Translations under genes and position numbers: made by a program
Shown here: positions 15,039 to 23,198 of the stretch, in pieces
How the letters are laid out: every line of letters begins with the position of its first letter
Numbering within the stretch: position 1 is the first letter of the stretch
Notes under the pieces: generated by a model
What the model saw: only the letters and a program-made list of their open reading frames with translations
What the model was told of the DNA's origin: nothing
Database searches by the model: none
Source of the DNA: Clostridia bacterium
GTDB taxonomy: Bacteria; Bacillota_E; RBS10-35; JAJYVN01
Assembly (NCBI GenBank): GCA_027335515.1
Contig: DAHWHT010000042.1
Location: forward strand, 1-23,198
Length of the DNA: 23,198 nt
Reading direction: 5' to 3'

Positions 15039-15062
15039 GGCGCTGGGACGAGTGCCAGCGCC
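15039..15062 (-). terminator. Hairpin downstream of the O-methyltransferase gene, possible terminator
   Basis: GGCGCTGG at 15039-15046 pairs perfectly with CCAGCGCC at 15055-15062, giving an 8-bp stem with an 8-base loop. It lies 23 bases beyond the minus-strand stop of the O-methyltransferase gene, the right place for a terminator. No T-tract follows, so it would be atypical. Confidence 0.35.
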
Positions 15063-15084
15063 TGGCTGTGCGCCGCCTAGCCGC

Positions 15085-15699
15085 CTAGCCCTCGGTGACC
15101 AGGCTGAGGGCCAGCGCATCCTGCCTTCCCTCCGCGTTGCGCGTCGGCACGATGCTGGTCACAAACGGAGCGGCCCCGACGGTCTCCAGATAGCTGCGCA
15201 GCACCTCGGCGTTGTGCGGACCCACGTTGTCTGCGGCGACCAGGCTGCCGACGTGGAGGTGGGGCCGCAGCAGGCCAAGGTAGCGGACGTAGTCCGGCTT
15301 GACGGCGTCCAGGAAGGCAAAGTCCAGCGGACCGTCCAGGGAGGCCAACAGGGCGGGGAGGGTCTCCAGAATATCGCCCTCGACGTGGGTGATCCGGTCG
15401 GCCACCCCGGCCGCCTCGAAGTTGCGGCGCGAAAGCGCGAGCTTGCGCGGTTCGAGTTCGCAGGTCCACAGCCTGCCCCCGGTGCTGGCCAGCGCCGCCG
15501 CCAGATGGATCCCGGAGTAGCCGGAAGACGAACCGAGCTCGACCGCGCGCTGCGCGTTGGCACTGCGGCAGGCGATATACAGCAGTCGGCCGCAGTCGGC
15601 GGAGATGCGCCAGTAGGGGATGCCCTCCCCACTTTCCTTCTGGCGCACATCGTCGGCTTCAATCCGGCGCAGCGTCTCGATGACCGAACGGCTCCACAC
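15085..15699 (-). CDS. O-methyltransferase (class I SAM-dependent, PF01596-like)
   Basis: A 204-residue SAM-dependent methyltransferase. The SAM-binding motif I ELGSSSGYSGIHLA is near residues 54-67. An acidic residue for the SAM ribose sits at the end of the second strand (ELEPRK, near 81-86). The metal and substrate site elements AFLDAVKPDY (Asp131) and AADN (near 155-158) match the cation-dependent catechol/caffeoyl-CoA O-methyltransferase group. Bacterial members methylate small hydroxylated molecules or tRNA; the substrate here is unknown. GTG-15699 is preferred because GGAGGG lies nine bases upstream; GTG-15723 is an alternative that adds eight residues and lacks a clear ribosome binding site. 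The gene follows the MarC-family gene on the same strand, 69 bases later, and the two may be co-transcribed. Confidence 0.9.
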   Translation of the reverse strand: MWSRSVIETLRRIEADDVRQKESGEGIPYWRISADCGRLLYIACRSANAQRAVELGSSSGYSGIHLAAALASTGGRLWTCELEPRKLALSRRNFEAAGVADRITHVEGDILETLPALLASLDGPLDFAFLDAVKPDYVRYLGLLRPHLHVGSLVAADNVGPHNAEVLRSYLETVGAAPFVTSIVPTRNAEGRQDALALSLVTEG

Positions 15700-15768
15700 C
15701 TTGCGTTTCCCTCCAACCTTCACTTCGCGCTTGGCGGCCCCGCCCCGCCGCGGCCCTGCGGCACCTGG

Positions 15769-16392
15769 TCAGGCCAGGCCCGGGAACAGCCCGACCAGCC
15801 CCGCCGCGGCCATCTGAACCGCAACGATCGTGAGGAGCAGGCCCATCATGCGGGTCACGACGTTGATCTCCACCTGGCCGAGATGGGACGTGACCCATTC
15901 CGAGTGCCGAAACAACAGGGCGGTTATGGCGATGACCACCGCAAACGCGGCCACGACCAGCGCCGTGTGCATCCAGACGGGAGGTTCGCCGCCCAGGGCC
16001 AGAACGGTCGCGAGCGTGCCGGGTCCCGCGAGCACGGGCGTGCCGAGCGGCGTCACCGCGACGTCGCCCGCAACCGCATCCTCGGCCTGCTCGTCGGCCC
16101 GCGGGTGGTGCACGTGTGAGCCCTGCCCCTGCAGCAGGCCAAAGGCGATCACAAACAGTAGCGCCCCGCCCGCCACGCGGAAGGCGTCCAGCGTGATGCC
16201 GAAAAGGGCGAAGATCACGTGGCCCAGCAGGGCAAAGACCAGCACGATCCCGCATGCGACCGTCACCCCGCGCACGGCCACCGCGCGGCGCTCGGCCACC
16301 CCCATCCCGCCGGTCAGGGCAACAAACACCGGGACGTTGGCGACTGGGTTCATGACCGCAAGGATCGCCAGCAGGTCGTGGACCGCCGTCAC
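15769..16392 (-). CDS. MarC-family integral membrane protein
   Basis: A 207-residue integral membrane protein with about six hydrophobic segments. Family features are the start HDLLAILAVMNPVANVPVFVALT, with its conserved NP, and the central TPLGTPVLAGPGTLATV, resembling the family's P-L-(A/G)-x-P-x-x-x-G-P-G-x pattern. MarC proteins were once linked to antibiotic resistance, but their biochemical role is not settled. GTG-16392 gives a protein of normal family length and has GGAAGG seven bases upstream; in-frame starts further upstream would add residues that look unlike the family. The loop reading QGQGSHVHHPRADEQ is hydrophilic and histidine-containing. Confidence 0.9.
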   Translation of the reverse strand: MTAVHDLLAILAVMNPVANVPVFVALTGGMGVAERRAVAVRGVTVACGIVLVFALLGHVIFALFGITLDAFRVAGGALLFVIAFGLLQGQGSHVHHPRADEQAEDAVAGDVAVTPLGTPVLAGPGTLATVLALGGEPPVWMHTALVVAAFAVVIAITALLFRHSEWVTSHLGQVEINVVTRMMGLLLTIVAVQMAAAGLVGLFPGLA

Positions 16393-16606
16393 CCCGATGC
16401 CTTCCACCCCCCGTTCCACCGACACGGACCCGTCACGCACACCCCCCGCGGCATCCTTCCGGCCCATCCCCCAACTCCCCTGCCGCAAGCGGCACGGGGC
16501 ACGGAGGCAACGCGGCACCCGCGGGGCCGGCGCGCAGGGAAGATGCCATGCGGGTCCGAACTCGACGCTCAGCGGCACCCGCCCGCCGCCGAAGGGGGCA
16601 TCGCGC

Positions 16607-16861
16607 ATGTTGCACTGGCTCGCGTTCGTGGGCATCGGCCTGGTGACGGGGGTGGCCGTCTGGTTGGGGCCCGGGCAACGCCAGCGGGGTTTGGTGGCGG
16701 CCGCCGTCGGTGCGCTGGCGGGTGCGCTGATCGGGGGCCACGGACTGATTCTGCTGGTGGGCTACCCGGCCGCGAAGTATCCCAGCCTGCTCACCAGCCT
16801 CATCCTGGCCGCCCTGATCGGCTGGGGGGGCCTGCGCCTCGCCGGCGGCAGCAGGGCCTGA
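16607..16861 (+). CDS. Small hydrophobic membrane protein
   Basis: An 84-residue protein with three predicted membrane helices (near residues 3-20, 30-52 and 60-78) and glycine-rich loops (VGALAGALIGGHGL). The pattern resembles the GlsB/YeaQ/YmgE-type small membrane proteins, but the match is by composition and spacing only. The ATG at 16607 has AAGGGGG eight bases upstream, which supports a real gene. It is divergent from the MarC gene and ends 41 bases from the convergent mrfB stop. The function is unknown. Confidence 0.65.
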   Translation: MLHWLAFVGIGLVTGVAVWLGPGQRQRGLVAAAVGALAGALIGGHGLILLVGYPAAKYPSLLTSLILAALIGWGGLRLAGGSRA

Positions 16862-16902
16862 CCCATCGGTCGGACCGGGGCGGTCGTGGCTGCGCCTTTG
16901 CC

Positions 16903-18054
16903 CTACACCTCGCCAAGCTTGCGCGCCAGCCGCGCGAGGCGGTGTTCGAGTTCCTGCCGTCGGGCCGCGCCCAACCGCACCGCCAGCGGCAGCGCCTCCC
17001 GCACCACGGCGAGGGCGGCGGCCGGATCGCGTCGACGGTGCTCCAAATACTTCGCCAGTTCAACGGCCGCCTCCAGCGAGGGCACACGGCCGCGGCGCTC
17101 CACCTCCCAGATCCCCGCCGCGTCGGCGTGCCGGCCCTGCCGCTTGAGCAGCCGCGCCGCCGCCTGGGCACCGGGCCGCACCCCCAGGCGACGGGCGGCG
17201 ATGTAGGCGGCAACGGCCTCGGGCACGGCACCGGCGCGTTCGTAGGTGCGTGCGAGTCCCCAGAGGGCCTGCGGATCGGACGCCTCGCCGCCGCCGGCCG
17301 CCAGTTGGCCGCACAGGCACGCGGCGACGGCGGCCGTCGCCCGCAGGTCCTCAAGATTGTGCTCGACCACCTCGTCCAACCCGCCGATGTCCCCCTCCAG
17401 GTAGCGGCGGTACCGTCCCGGGATCTCCGCCCCGTCCAAATCGGGCCCCCGCGGCTCCCGCAGGACCACCTCCTGCAGCCGGCTGAGCTGGCAGCCACCC
17501 GAAAGCGACGGCCCCCAGAGCCGGCGGGCGGCGTGGAGGACATCCCAGTGGGCGGGCTGCGCCAGGCGGACCCCGCTCAGGACACAGCGGTCCCGCAGCA
17601 GCGGCCAGTCAAAGCTCTTGCCGTTGAACGTGACGACGGCCGTGGCCTCCGCCAGGTCGGCGGCCACGGCGCAAAGCAGGGCCGGCTCGCGGTCCAGATC
17701 CTCCAGCAAATACTGGCGCACCGCCAGGCCGCCGTCCCGCAGCCACCCGATCCCAACGAGGAAGGCGCGGATCCCACCGCCCCCGCCGAGGCCCGTCGTC
17801 TCCAGGTCGCACCAGCGCCAGCCGGATGGTGGTCCAAGCCCGCTGGCGGCCAGGCGGTGCGGCCACTGGGTCTCAAGCGCCGCGACCCCGGAGAGCGGCC
17901 GCCACCCGTCGCGAACCGGCACTTCACCCCGCGGGGTGCGGCGGCGCTCCCAGCGCAGCGCGACGGCCGGCGCCGGCGCAGGGACGCGCGCCGCCACGCG
18001 CTGGCGAAAGGCTTGGAAACGCGCGAACAGATCGGCGTCGGCCGAACCGCTCAC
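16903..18054 (-). CDS. mrfB: MrfB-like exonuclease (YprB) with C-terminal TPR-like region
   Basis: A 383-residue protein. An RNase H-like (RNase_H_2) exonuclease domain occupies about residues 75-245. Its candidate metal-binding residues are Asp83 and Glu85 in CDLETTGL, Asp149 in FNGKSFDW, and His232 with Asp236 in EHNLEDLRA, a DEDDh-type arrangement. The C-terminal part (about 250-380) has repeating helical pairs (LWGLARTYERAGAVPEAVAAYIAARRLG) like TPR repeats. In Bacillus subtilis the homologue works with MrfA in a nucleotide-excision-like pathway that repairs mitomycin C damage independently of UvrABC. The GTG start at 18054 overlaps the mrfA stop by four bases (GTGA), so the two are translationally coupled. 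All key residues are present. Confidence 0.88.
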   Translation of the reverse strand: MSGSADADLFARFQAFRQRVAARVPAPAPAVALRWERRRTPRGEVPVRDGWRPLSGVAALETQWPHRLAASGLGPPSGWRWCDLETTGLGGGGGIRAFLVGIGWLRDGGLAVRQYLLEDLDREPALLCAVAADLAEATAVVTFNGKSFDWPLLRDRCVLSGVRLAQPAHWDVLHAARRLWGPSLSGGCQLSRLQEVVLREPRGPDLDGAEIPGRYRRYLEGDIGGLDEVVEHNLEDLRATAAVAACLCGQLAAGGGEASDPQALWGLARTYERAGAVPEAVAAYIAARRLGVRPGAQAAARLLKRQGRHADAAGIWEVERRGRVPSLEAAVELAKYLEHRRRDPAAALAVVREALPLAVRLGAARRQELEHRLARLARKLGEV

Positions 18055-20450
18055 CGGACCGCACCTTCCTCAAGACCCAGCAGCACACGGGCCGCCCGCT
18101 TGGGGTTCGCGGTCGCCCCGGGGTCGGGTGGACCGACGCAGGCGGGGCAGCCGTCGCTGCAGGGGCAGCCGTCCAGGCGCTGGGCCAGCGCCCGCAGCAG
18201 CTCGGCATGGGCCGCATAGGCCTTGTCGGCCAGCCCGACCCCGCCGGGGTGCACCTCCCAGAGGAAGATGGTCGGCAGCTGCGTGAAGGGCGCCCGCACC
18301 TGCGGCACGGCGTGCAGGTCCGCCGGGTCGCACAGCAGGTAGAGGGGCGCGAGCCCGGTCAGGGCCCGCGCCAGCCCGGCCAGGCCGCCGGCCATCGCCT
18401 CGCGTCCCAGGTGTCCGACGGTGTGCGGCGGGAAGGTGATCCAGTAGGCGGTGGTGTGCAACTGGCGCTCGGGCAACTGGATCCGTCCCCAACCCAGGTT
18501 TTCGTGCGTCTCCAGGCGCACCTTCTTGTAGATGGTGGCGCGGGCGCTCACGAGCACATCCCCCCAGGCCGGGCGCGGCCCACCCCAGGCCGGCGGGGCG
18601 GGCACGGCCGGTTCGGACAGGTCCCGATCGGCCGCATCGGCGTCATCGGGGGCGGGTTCGGGTTCCGCCGTACCCGCGACGGCCTGGCGCTGCGGATCCC
18701 GCGCGGCGGCGGCCTCGGCCCCGGGCGCCCCGGCATGCACGGCGAGCACCTGGAGGTGCACCGCGAGCTCGGCGGCGGTGAAGTAGTCGACCGACACTTC
18801 GCGCACGTACGCCTTGCCCTCGGCCACATCGAAGCGCTCCACCTGGTATTGCGCTCCCTCGTGGAGGTAGATCGCCTCCTCATACACCGTCAGCATCGCA
18901 CCCCAGGCGTCCACCTCGCCGACCACCCGTGGACGCTCGGCCCGGCCGTGATCGACGATCACGACGTTGCCATCGTCGCCGCGCAGGCTGACGTCGTTGG
19001 CGGGGAACCGCTCGGCCATCCAGTGGTAGACGCCGCCCGCCTGGCGCAGGATGCGTTCTTCGGCGAGGAAGGCCAACATTTCCGCGGTCGGCCCCTCGCC
19101 GAACGCCTCGTCTGCGGCGAAGGGAAGCTCGAAGGCGGCGCACTTGAGGTGGTCCATCCGGATATACAGATTCTCGGGGTGGATGAACCCGGACTCCGGC
19201 GGTTGGCCCAACAGGAACTGCGGGTGGGCCACCAGGTATTGATCCAGGGGGCCGTTGCCCGCGACAAACACCGTCAGCGACGCCGACTGCCGCCTCCCGG
19301 CGCGGCCCGCCTGCTGCCAGGTGCTGGCGATGCTGCCGGGATAGCCGTTGAGCACCGCGGCATCCAGGCCGCCGATGTCGATCCCGAGTTCGAGGGCGTT
19401 GGTGCTGACCACCCCCAGCACCTCGCCGCCGCGCAGGCCCCGCTCCACCTCGCGCCGGGCGCGCGGCAGGTAGCCGCCCCGGTAGGCCCGCACCCGCGCG
19501 GCCCGGCCGGCGTCGAGGCCGCGGCGCAGATAGGTGAGGATGAGTTCCACCTGAAGCCGGCTGCGGCTGAAGACGATCGTCGGTACGTCGTTGGCGAGCA
19601 GCCGCCGGGCCCAGGAGACCGACGCGGAAAGACCGCTCTGGCGGACGCCCAGGGCGCGGTCCACGATCGGCGGATTGTAAAAGAACAGGTGGCGCGGCCC
19701 GGCCGGCGCGCCATTGTCGTCGACGACGCTCAGCGGCCGGCCGACCAGTCCGGCCGCCAGTTCGCCGGGGTTGCGGATCGTGGCGCTGGTCGTCACGAAC
19801 ACCGGCCGGCTGCCGTAGAAGGCGGCGATGCGCTGCAGGCGCCGCAGCACGTTGGCCAGGTGGCTGCCGAACACGCCGCGGTAGGTATGCAGCTCGTCGA
19901 CCACCACGAAGCGCAGGTTCTCGAACAACCGCACCCAGCGCGCGTGGTGCGGCAGGATCGCGGCGTGCAGCATATCCGGATTGGTCAGCACCAGATGGCC
20001 GGCCTGACGAACCTTGGCGCGCACGGCACCCGGGGTGTCGCCGTCGTAGGTGGCGCAGGTCCCGGGATTCCCCATGGCTTCGAGCAGGGCGCAAAGCTCC
20101 GCCCGCTGGTCCTGGGCCAGGGCCTTGGTCGGAAACAGATACAGGGCGCGCGCTTCCGGTTCCCGCAGCAGGCGGTCCAGCACCGGCAGGTTGTAGCAAA
20201 GGGTCTTGCCGGACGCGGTCGGCGTCACCACCACCACGTCGCGCCCGGCACGGGCGGCCTCCAGGGCCGCGGCCTGATGCACATACAGTTCCCGTACGCC
20301 GCGTGCCGCAAGCGCCTCCCGCAGCCGGTCGTCGAGGTCCGGCGGCAGTGGACGGGTCCGCGCCGCACGGGCGGGCACATAGTGATGGGTCAGTTCCGCG
20401 GAGCCGACCCCGCCGCGCAGGACCTGGTCGACCACCTGTTCGAGGTTCAT
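18051..20450 (-). CDS. mrfA: MrfA-like DEAD/DEAH-box helicase (YprA)
   Basis: A 799-residue superfamily 2 helicase. Motif Q (Gln59), Walker A TPTASGKT (76-83), Ia FPTKALAQDQ, II VVDELHTY with DELH at 185-188, III TTSATI, and VI QQAGRAGRR are all intact. The C-terminal part is DUF1998-like and ends with a four-cysteine cluster CPCSDGCPAC (Cys762, 764, 768, 771), a likely zinc site as in MrfA. The protein is somewhat longer than B. subtilis MrfA, mainly because of a low-complexity Ala/Pro/Asp/Glu insert at about 572-625. MrfA is a 3'-5' DNA helicase that acts in mitomycin C damage repair together with MrfB. ATG-20450 begins the family-like MNLEQVVDQ segment; its ribosome binding site is weak. 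Confidence 0.93.
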   Translation of the reverse strand: MNLEQVVDQVLRGGVGSAELTHHYVPARAARTRPLPPDLDDRLREALAARGVRELYVHQAAALEAARAGRDVVVVTPTASGKTLCYNLPVLDRLLREPEARALYLFPTKALAQDQRAELCALLEAMGNPGTCATYDGDTPGAVRAKVRQAGHLVLTNPDMLHAAILPHHARWVRLFENLRFVVVDELHTYRGVFGSHLANVLRRLQRIAAFYGSRPVFVTTSATIRNPGELAAGLVGRPLSVVDDNGAPAGPRHLFFYNPPIVDRALGVRQSGLSASVSWARRLLANDVPTIVFSRSRLQVELILTYLRRGLDAGRAARVRAYRGGYLPRARREVERGLRGGEVLGVVSTNALELGIDIGGLDAAVLNGYPGSIASTWQQAGRAGRRQSASLTVFVAGNGPLDQYLVAHPQFLLGQPPESGFIHPENLYIRMDHLKCAAFELPFAADEAFGEGPTAEMLAFLAEERILRQAGGVYHWMAERFPANDVSLRGDDGNVVIVDHGRAERPRVVGEVDAWGAMLTVYEEAIYLHEGAQYQVERFDVAEGKAYVREVSVDYFTAAELAVHLQVLAVHAGAPGAEAAAARDPQRQAVAGTAEPEPAPDDADAADRDLSEPAVPAPPAWGGPRPAWGDVLVSARATIYKKVRLETHENLGWGRIQLPERQLHTTAYWITFPPHTVGHLGREAMAGGLAGLARALTGLAPLYLLCDPADLHAVPQVRAPFTQLPTIFLWEVHPGGVGLADKAYAAHAELLRALAQRLDGCPCSDGCPACVGPPDPGATANPKRAARVLLGLEEGAVR

Positions 20451-20732
20451 ACCGCGCGGCGGCTGCCGCCTCCACCGTCCCTCCGGCGCGCCCTGCCAAG
20501 GCTGCGGACCCACTCCGAGGGTTCGCCTGGAACGCCCGTTCTCCTGCCGCCGGAACCCGGCCGTCTCGGGCGCTGCAGGTCGAAACCGGTCGCACGGCGA
20601 ACCCAATATCGGGATGTAACGTTCACGGCGGCCGTCCCAGGCCGCAGGCGACCGCGCAACCCGGACCCGCTTCGCGTGGTTGCGCGGGGCCCGGACCGAG
20701 ATCCAGGCAGGCGGCGGTGGGGGTGGGCGCGC
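20451..20732. promoter_or_regulatory. Divergent intergenic region upstream of mrfA and the membrane operon
   Basis: About 280 bases that should hold the promoters of both divergent transcription units. No gene is supported. No inverted repeat resembling a known damage-response operator was recognised by eye. Confidence 0.4.
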
Positions 20733-21527
20733 GTGCAGGGCGGCGGCGTGGGACCCAAGGGCGTGGCGGAGCTGCTCGACGGCGGAATCCGATTGTATCT
20801 CTCGCGTTTCTGGCCCTTTTTTGCCGTACCGTTCGTCTGCGGCCTGGCGGCGAACCTGGTGGCGGCGGTGTGGAGCGGCCCGCTGCCTGCGGGCATCAAC
20901 CTGCCGCCGTTCCTGGCGGCCCTCTCCGGCAAATCCACGCTGATACCATCCCCCGGTGCCATGATCCTCGCCGCGGCGCTGCAGCTTTTGGGCTCCGCTG
21001 CGGTGCTGGTCCAGGCCGGCCGCGCCCTGGGCGACCCGGGCGGACCCATGCCGCCGGAGCAGGCCGTCGCCCCGGCCCTGACCCGCCTATGGCCATACTT
21101 CGTCACGGTGCTGCTGACCTCCATCGTCCTGGGCCTCGGTGCGTTCACCATGTTCATCGTCAGCGTGCTGGCGGCGGGCTGGTGGTCCGTTGCCAGCGTG
21201 GTCTGCGTCCTTGAAGGCCGGCGCGCCACCGCCGCCCTGGGTCGCAGCCGCGCCCTGGTGCGGGGCTATTTCTGGCACGCCTTCGGCACCGTGTTTCTTG
21301 CCGCGCTCGTGGGCACCGTCGCCTCGCTGCTGCTTTTGGTCTTGGGCGCGCCGCTGATGGCGATGCCCGGACCGGCCGGGATGTTCTTCCACCTCGCCTG
21401 GTCGGCCGCGACCCAGGCCGCGGTCACCCCCTATGCCCTCCTGGTCAGTGCGCTCCTGTACTTTGACCTGCGCAACCGCAAGGAAGGGCTGGACCTGGCC
21501 GGCCAGGGGCCCGCGGCCGTGTCGTGA
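20733..21527 (+). CDS. Integral membrane protein, first gene of a DUF4129/DUF4350 operon
   Basis: A 264-residue membrane protein with about five or six hydrophobic segments. Examples are FFAVPFVCGLAANLVAAVW near 28-47, a pair near 115-150, and LAALVGTVASLLLLVLGAPLM near 187-208. A segment near 150-170 (VVCVLEGRRATAALGRSRALVRG) resembles the membrane domain found with glycerophosphoryl diester phosphodiesterases and related proteins of unknown function. The beginning (GVAELLDGGIRLYLSRFWPFF) is also typical of that group. GTG-20733 is preferred because GGGGGTGG lies about six bases upstream; GTG-20748 is an alternative. Its stop overlaps the next gene as GTGA, marking an operon. The exact role is unknown. 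Confidence 0.8.
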   Translation: MQGGGVGPKGVAELLDGGIRLYLSRFWPFFAVPFVCGLAANLVAAVWSGPLPAGINLPPFLAALSGKSTLIPSPGAMILAAALQLLGSAAVLVQAGRALGDPGGPMPPEQAVAPALTRLWPYFVTVLLTSIVLGLGAFTMFIVSVLAAGWWSVASVVCVLEGRRATAALGRSRALVRGYFWHAFGTVFLAALVGTVASLLLLVLGAPLMAMPGPAGMFFHLAWSAATQAAVTPYALLVSALLYFDLRNRKEGLDLAGQGPAAVS

Positions 21528-22483
21528 AGGCGGGCGCAGGCGCTTCCCTGGCGGCGGCACTGCTGGCCACGGCACTGCTTTGCGCCCCGCAGGCGTCGGC
21601 GTCCGGTGCGCCCGCGTCCTGGTCGGCCTACCGCGCCGCCGCGCAGCGGGCCAGTGCCGCCGCGGCACGCGCCGCATACACCCCGTCGAAGAACTCGGCG
21701 CTGCGCGCGCAGGCCGTGCGCTGGCCGGACGGATTGGTCTCACCCGTGCAGCCGCAGCCGCTTTTGGGCGGCCTGCTGCAACCGCCAGCCTCCCCCCAGG
21801 GCGCCATGTCGCGGGCCGTGCTCCGGCGCATCGCCCACGCACCCGCCACGCCCGGCCCGGGGGCGCCGGGCCCGCGCCTGCGGGCCGCCCTGCAGAGCCT
21901 GTTGCGCGAACCGGCCTACGCGCGCCTGCGACCGGGGCCGATCGCGCGCGTGGAACGCACCCTCGTCGCCGCGGGGCGGGCGTTGCTGGCGCGGCTGGCG
22001 GCGGCCGTCCGGGTCCTGCTGCGCCAAGCCTCTGGCGTGGGCGGACCCGCGCTGGCGCTGGCGGGCGCGGCGGCCCTCGCCCTTGCCGGCTGGGGCATCG
22101 CGGTACTGGTGCGCCGGGGGTTCGAACCGCGCGCCCGCAGGGCGCCGCCCCCCTCCCCCGCCGTCCCGCCCGGGCCGCCGCCCGACGCCCTGCTCGCCCA
22201 GGGCGACCGCGTCGGCGCGGTGCGCGCCGCCTACCGCCAGTTGCTGGACGCCGCCGGTCGGCAGGGCACGGATATCCGCCCCGGCTGGACGGCGGCCCGA
22301 CTGCTCGCCAGCGCGCCGCTGACCAAAGCCTGGCCGGGCTTCGACGCCTTCGCCCGCTTCCACGACCGCATCTGTTTTGGCCCGGCGGACGCGTCCCCGC
22401 CTTCCGACGCCGAGGTCGCCTTCTGGCTGCGGGAGGTGGACCAATGGCGACGGGTGCGCCCGCGGCGCGAGGCCGCTGGCTGA
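21524..22483 (+). CDS. DUF4129 domain protein with signal peptide and membrane segment
   Basis: A 319-residue protein. It has a signal peptide (residues 1-27, ALLATALLCAPQASASG), an extracytoplasmic Ala/Pro-rich part, one membrane helix near 174-199 (GPALALAGAAALALAGWGIA) and a cytoplasmic DUF4129 domain at about 220-314. The domain shows the usual LLAQGDRVGAVRAAYRQLLD start, a threonine/tryptophan segment (GWTAARLLAS) and the late FHDRICFG segment. DUF4129 proteins commonly sit in operons with transglutaminase, DUF58 and MoxR genes, suggesting envelope or protein-complex maturation, but no reaction is known. The GTG start overlaps the previous stop by four bases. Its end overlaps the next gene by 40 bases. 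Confidence 0.85.
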   Translation: MKAGAGASLAAALLATALLCAPQASASGAPASWSAYRAAAQRASAAAARAAYTPSKNSALRAQAVRWPDGLVSPVQPQPLLGGLLQPPASPQGAMSRAVLRRIAHAPATPGPGAPGPRLRAALQSLLREPAYARLRPGPIARVERTLVAAGRALLARLAAAVRVLLRQASGVGGPALALAGAAALALAGWGIAVLVRRGFEPRARRAPPPSPAVPPGPPPDALLAQGDRVGAVRAAYRQLLDAAGRQGTDIRPGWTAARLLASAPLTKAWPGFDAFARFHDRICFGPADASPPSDAEVAFWLREVDQWRRVRPRREAAG

Positions 22484-23198
22484 TCGCCGCGCTCGCCCTC
22501 GCGCTGGCGCTGCTCGCGGCCGTCAGCCTGCAGCCGCGCCGGTCGACGGCTCCAAGCACCTACGCGACCGGACCCGGGGGCATGGCGGCCCTGTATACGC
22601 TGCTGCGCCGCGAGGGACTGGCGGCGCGGCGCTGGACGCACGCGGGCCTGCCGTCGTCCGGCGTCCTGGTGGCGGCGGTGGGTCCCACGGCGCCCCCGAT
22701 GTCCAGCGCCGCCCGCCTGGCGCGATGGACGGCCGCCGGCCACACGCTGGTGCTGCTGGGCACAGCCCCCACCCTGCAGCGCGCCTTCCACGTCGTGGCG
22801 CTGGCCCCGCCGGTCTGGGCCCATACAGGACAGGCGACCGCCGCCCTGCCGCCGCTGCGCGGGACGCCGCGCCTGCGCCTGCCCGGGACGGCCGCCCTGC
22901 TGCCCGCGCCGGGCGTGACCGGCGCCGCCCCCCTGTACACCGTGAGCACCCTGCCGGTCGCGCTGGCCCTGGCCAGGGGACGGGGCCGCCTCTGGTGGCT
23001 GGGCAGCGCCCAGGCGTGGGACAACGCCACCCTGGCGCGCCACGCGGGCAATCTGACCCTTGCCTTCAACCTGTTGGAGACGCATCGGCGCATCTGGTTT
23101 GACGAGTACCGCTTTGGACGCGTGCTGGCGGCGACCCCGCCCCAGGCGCCGGCCGCACGGGCACGGTCCCTGCCGCTGCCACCGCAGTGGCGGCCGGC
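22444..23198 (+). CDS. DUF4350 domain protein, 3' part cut by the window end
   Basis: 251 complete codons are visible and the frame is open at the right edge. ATG-22444 has an excellent ribosome binding site (GGAGGTG, five bases upstream) even though it overlaps the DUF4129 gene by 40 bases. A membrane helix (WLIAALALALALLAAVSL) is at residues 12-29. Next comes the typical DUF4350 start: STYATGPGGMAALYTLLRREGL, then a Rossmann-like alternation (GVLVAAVGP, AGHTLVLLG). The segment RIWFDEYRFG near 218-227 matches the conserved FDEy.hG region. DUF4350 proteins usually precede a MoxR-type ATPase gene and a DUF58 gene; none is visible because the window ends. Confidence 0.85.
   Translation, partial: MATGAPAARGRWLIAALALALALLAAVSLQPRRSTAPSTYATGPGGMAALYTLLRREGLAARRWTHAGLPSSGVLVAAVGPTAPPMSSAARLARWTAAGHTLVLLGTAPTLQRAFHVVALAPPVWAHTGQATAALPPLRGTPRLRLPGTAALLPAPGVTGAAPLYTVSTLPVALALARGRGRLWWLGSAQAWDNATLARHAGNLTLAFNLLETHRRIWFDEYRFGRVLAATPPQAPAARARSLPLPPQWRP

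Noticed and set aside
17826..21527. Plus-strand frame open for more than 1200 codons, antisense to mrfA
   Set aside because: Both strands stay open because of high GC. mrfA has all helicase motifs, while the plus frame shows no domain until the membrane protein that starts at about 20733.
1..23198. CRISPR array, rRNA genes or intact insertion sequence
   Set aside because: No regularly spaced repeats, no rRNA-like segments and no recognisable transposase or integrase frame were found by reading both strands.

Overview
This is a very GC-rich bacterial window. Many genes start with GTG or TTG, ribosome binding sites are purine-rich (often GGGGGTG or GGAGG), and several genes overlap by 4 bases (ATGA or GTGA). 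The mrfA-mrfB repair pair, lipoprotein-type solute binding and a DUF4129/DUF4350 operon fit a high-GC Gram-positive, perhaps a deep-branching Bacillota. That assignment is an inference from gene content only.

Positions 1-4390 look like an accessory region. The left edge holds the N-terminus of a minus-strand nucleotidyltransferase-like gene. Then comes about 1.4 kb with no convincing intact gene, holding a short tandem repeat, a perfect hairpin and a possible decayed lipoprotein gene. Next is a split MntA/HepT toxin-antitoxin pair (1490-2417, plus strand), which converges on a fused nucleotidyltransferase-HEPN protein (3654-2872, minus strand). Between them lies a 162-bp imperfect palindrome. 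A further 0.7 kb without a gene (3655-4390) holds a fragment resembling the 3' end of a tRNA-Leu. Gene decay, repeats and toxin-antitoxin-like modules together suggest an island.

Positions 4391-10029 are minus-strand. They hold two ABC exporter half-transporters overlapping by ATGA; the upstream one carries a one-base frameshift near 7590. Upstream of these is an exported BBE-type FAD oxidoreductase with both residues expected for double covalent flavin attachment.

Positions 10540-14594 are plus-strand: a peptide/nickel-type solute-binding lipoprotein, its two permeases and a macro-domain protein. No ATPase subunits are present. On the minus strand, 14596-16392 holds a nucleotidyltransferase-like protein lacking the catalytic aspartates, an O-methyltransferase and a MarC-family membrane protein. 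A small plus-strand membrane protein (16607-16861) follows.

Positions 16903-20450 hold mrfB and mrfA (exonuclease and helicase for DNA-damage repair), overlapping by 4 bases. Divergent from mrfA, a plus-strand operon (20733 to the right edge) encodes an integral membrane protein, a DUF4129 protein and a DUF4350 protein cut by the window end. In other genomes such genes usually sit with MoxR ATPase, DUF58 and transglutaminase genes.
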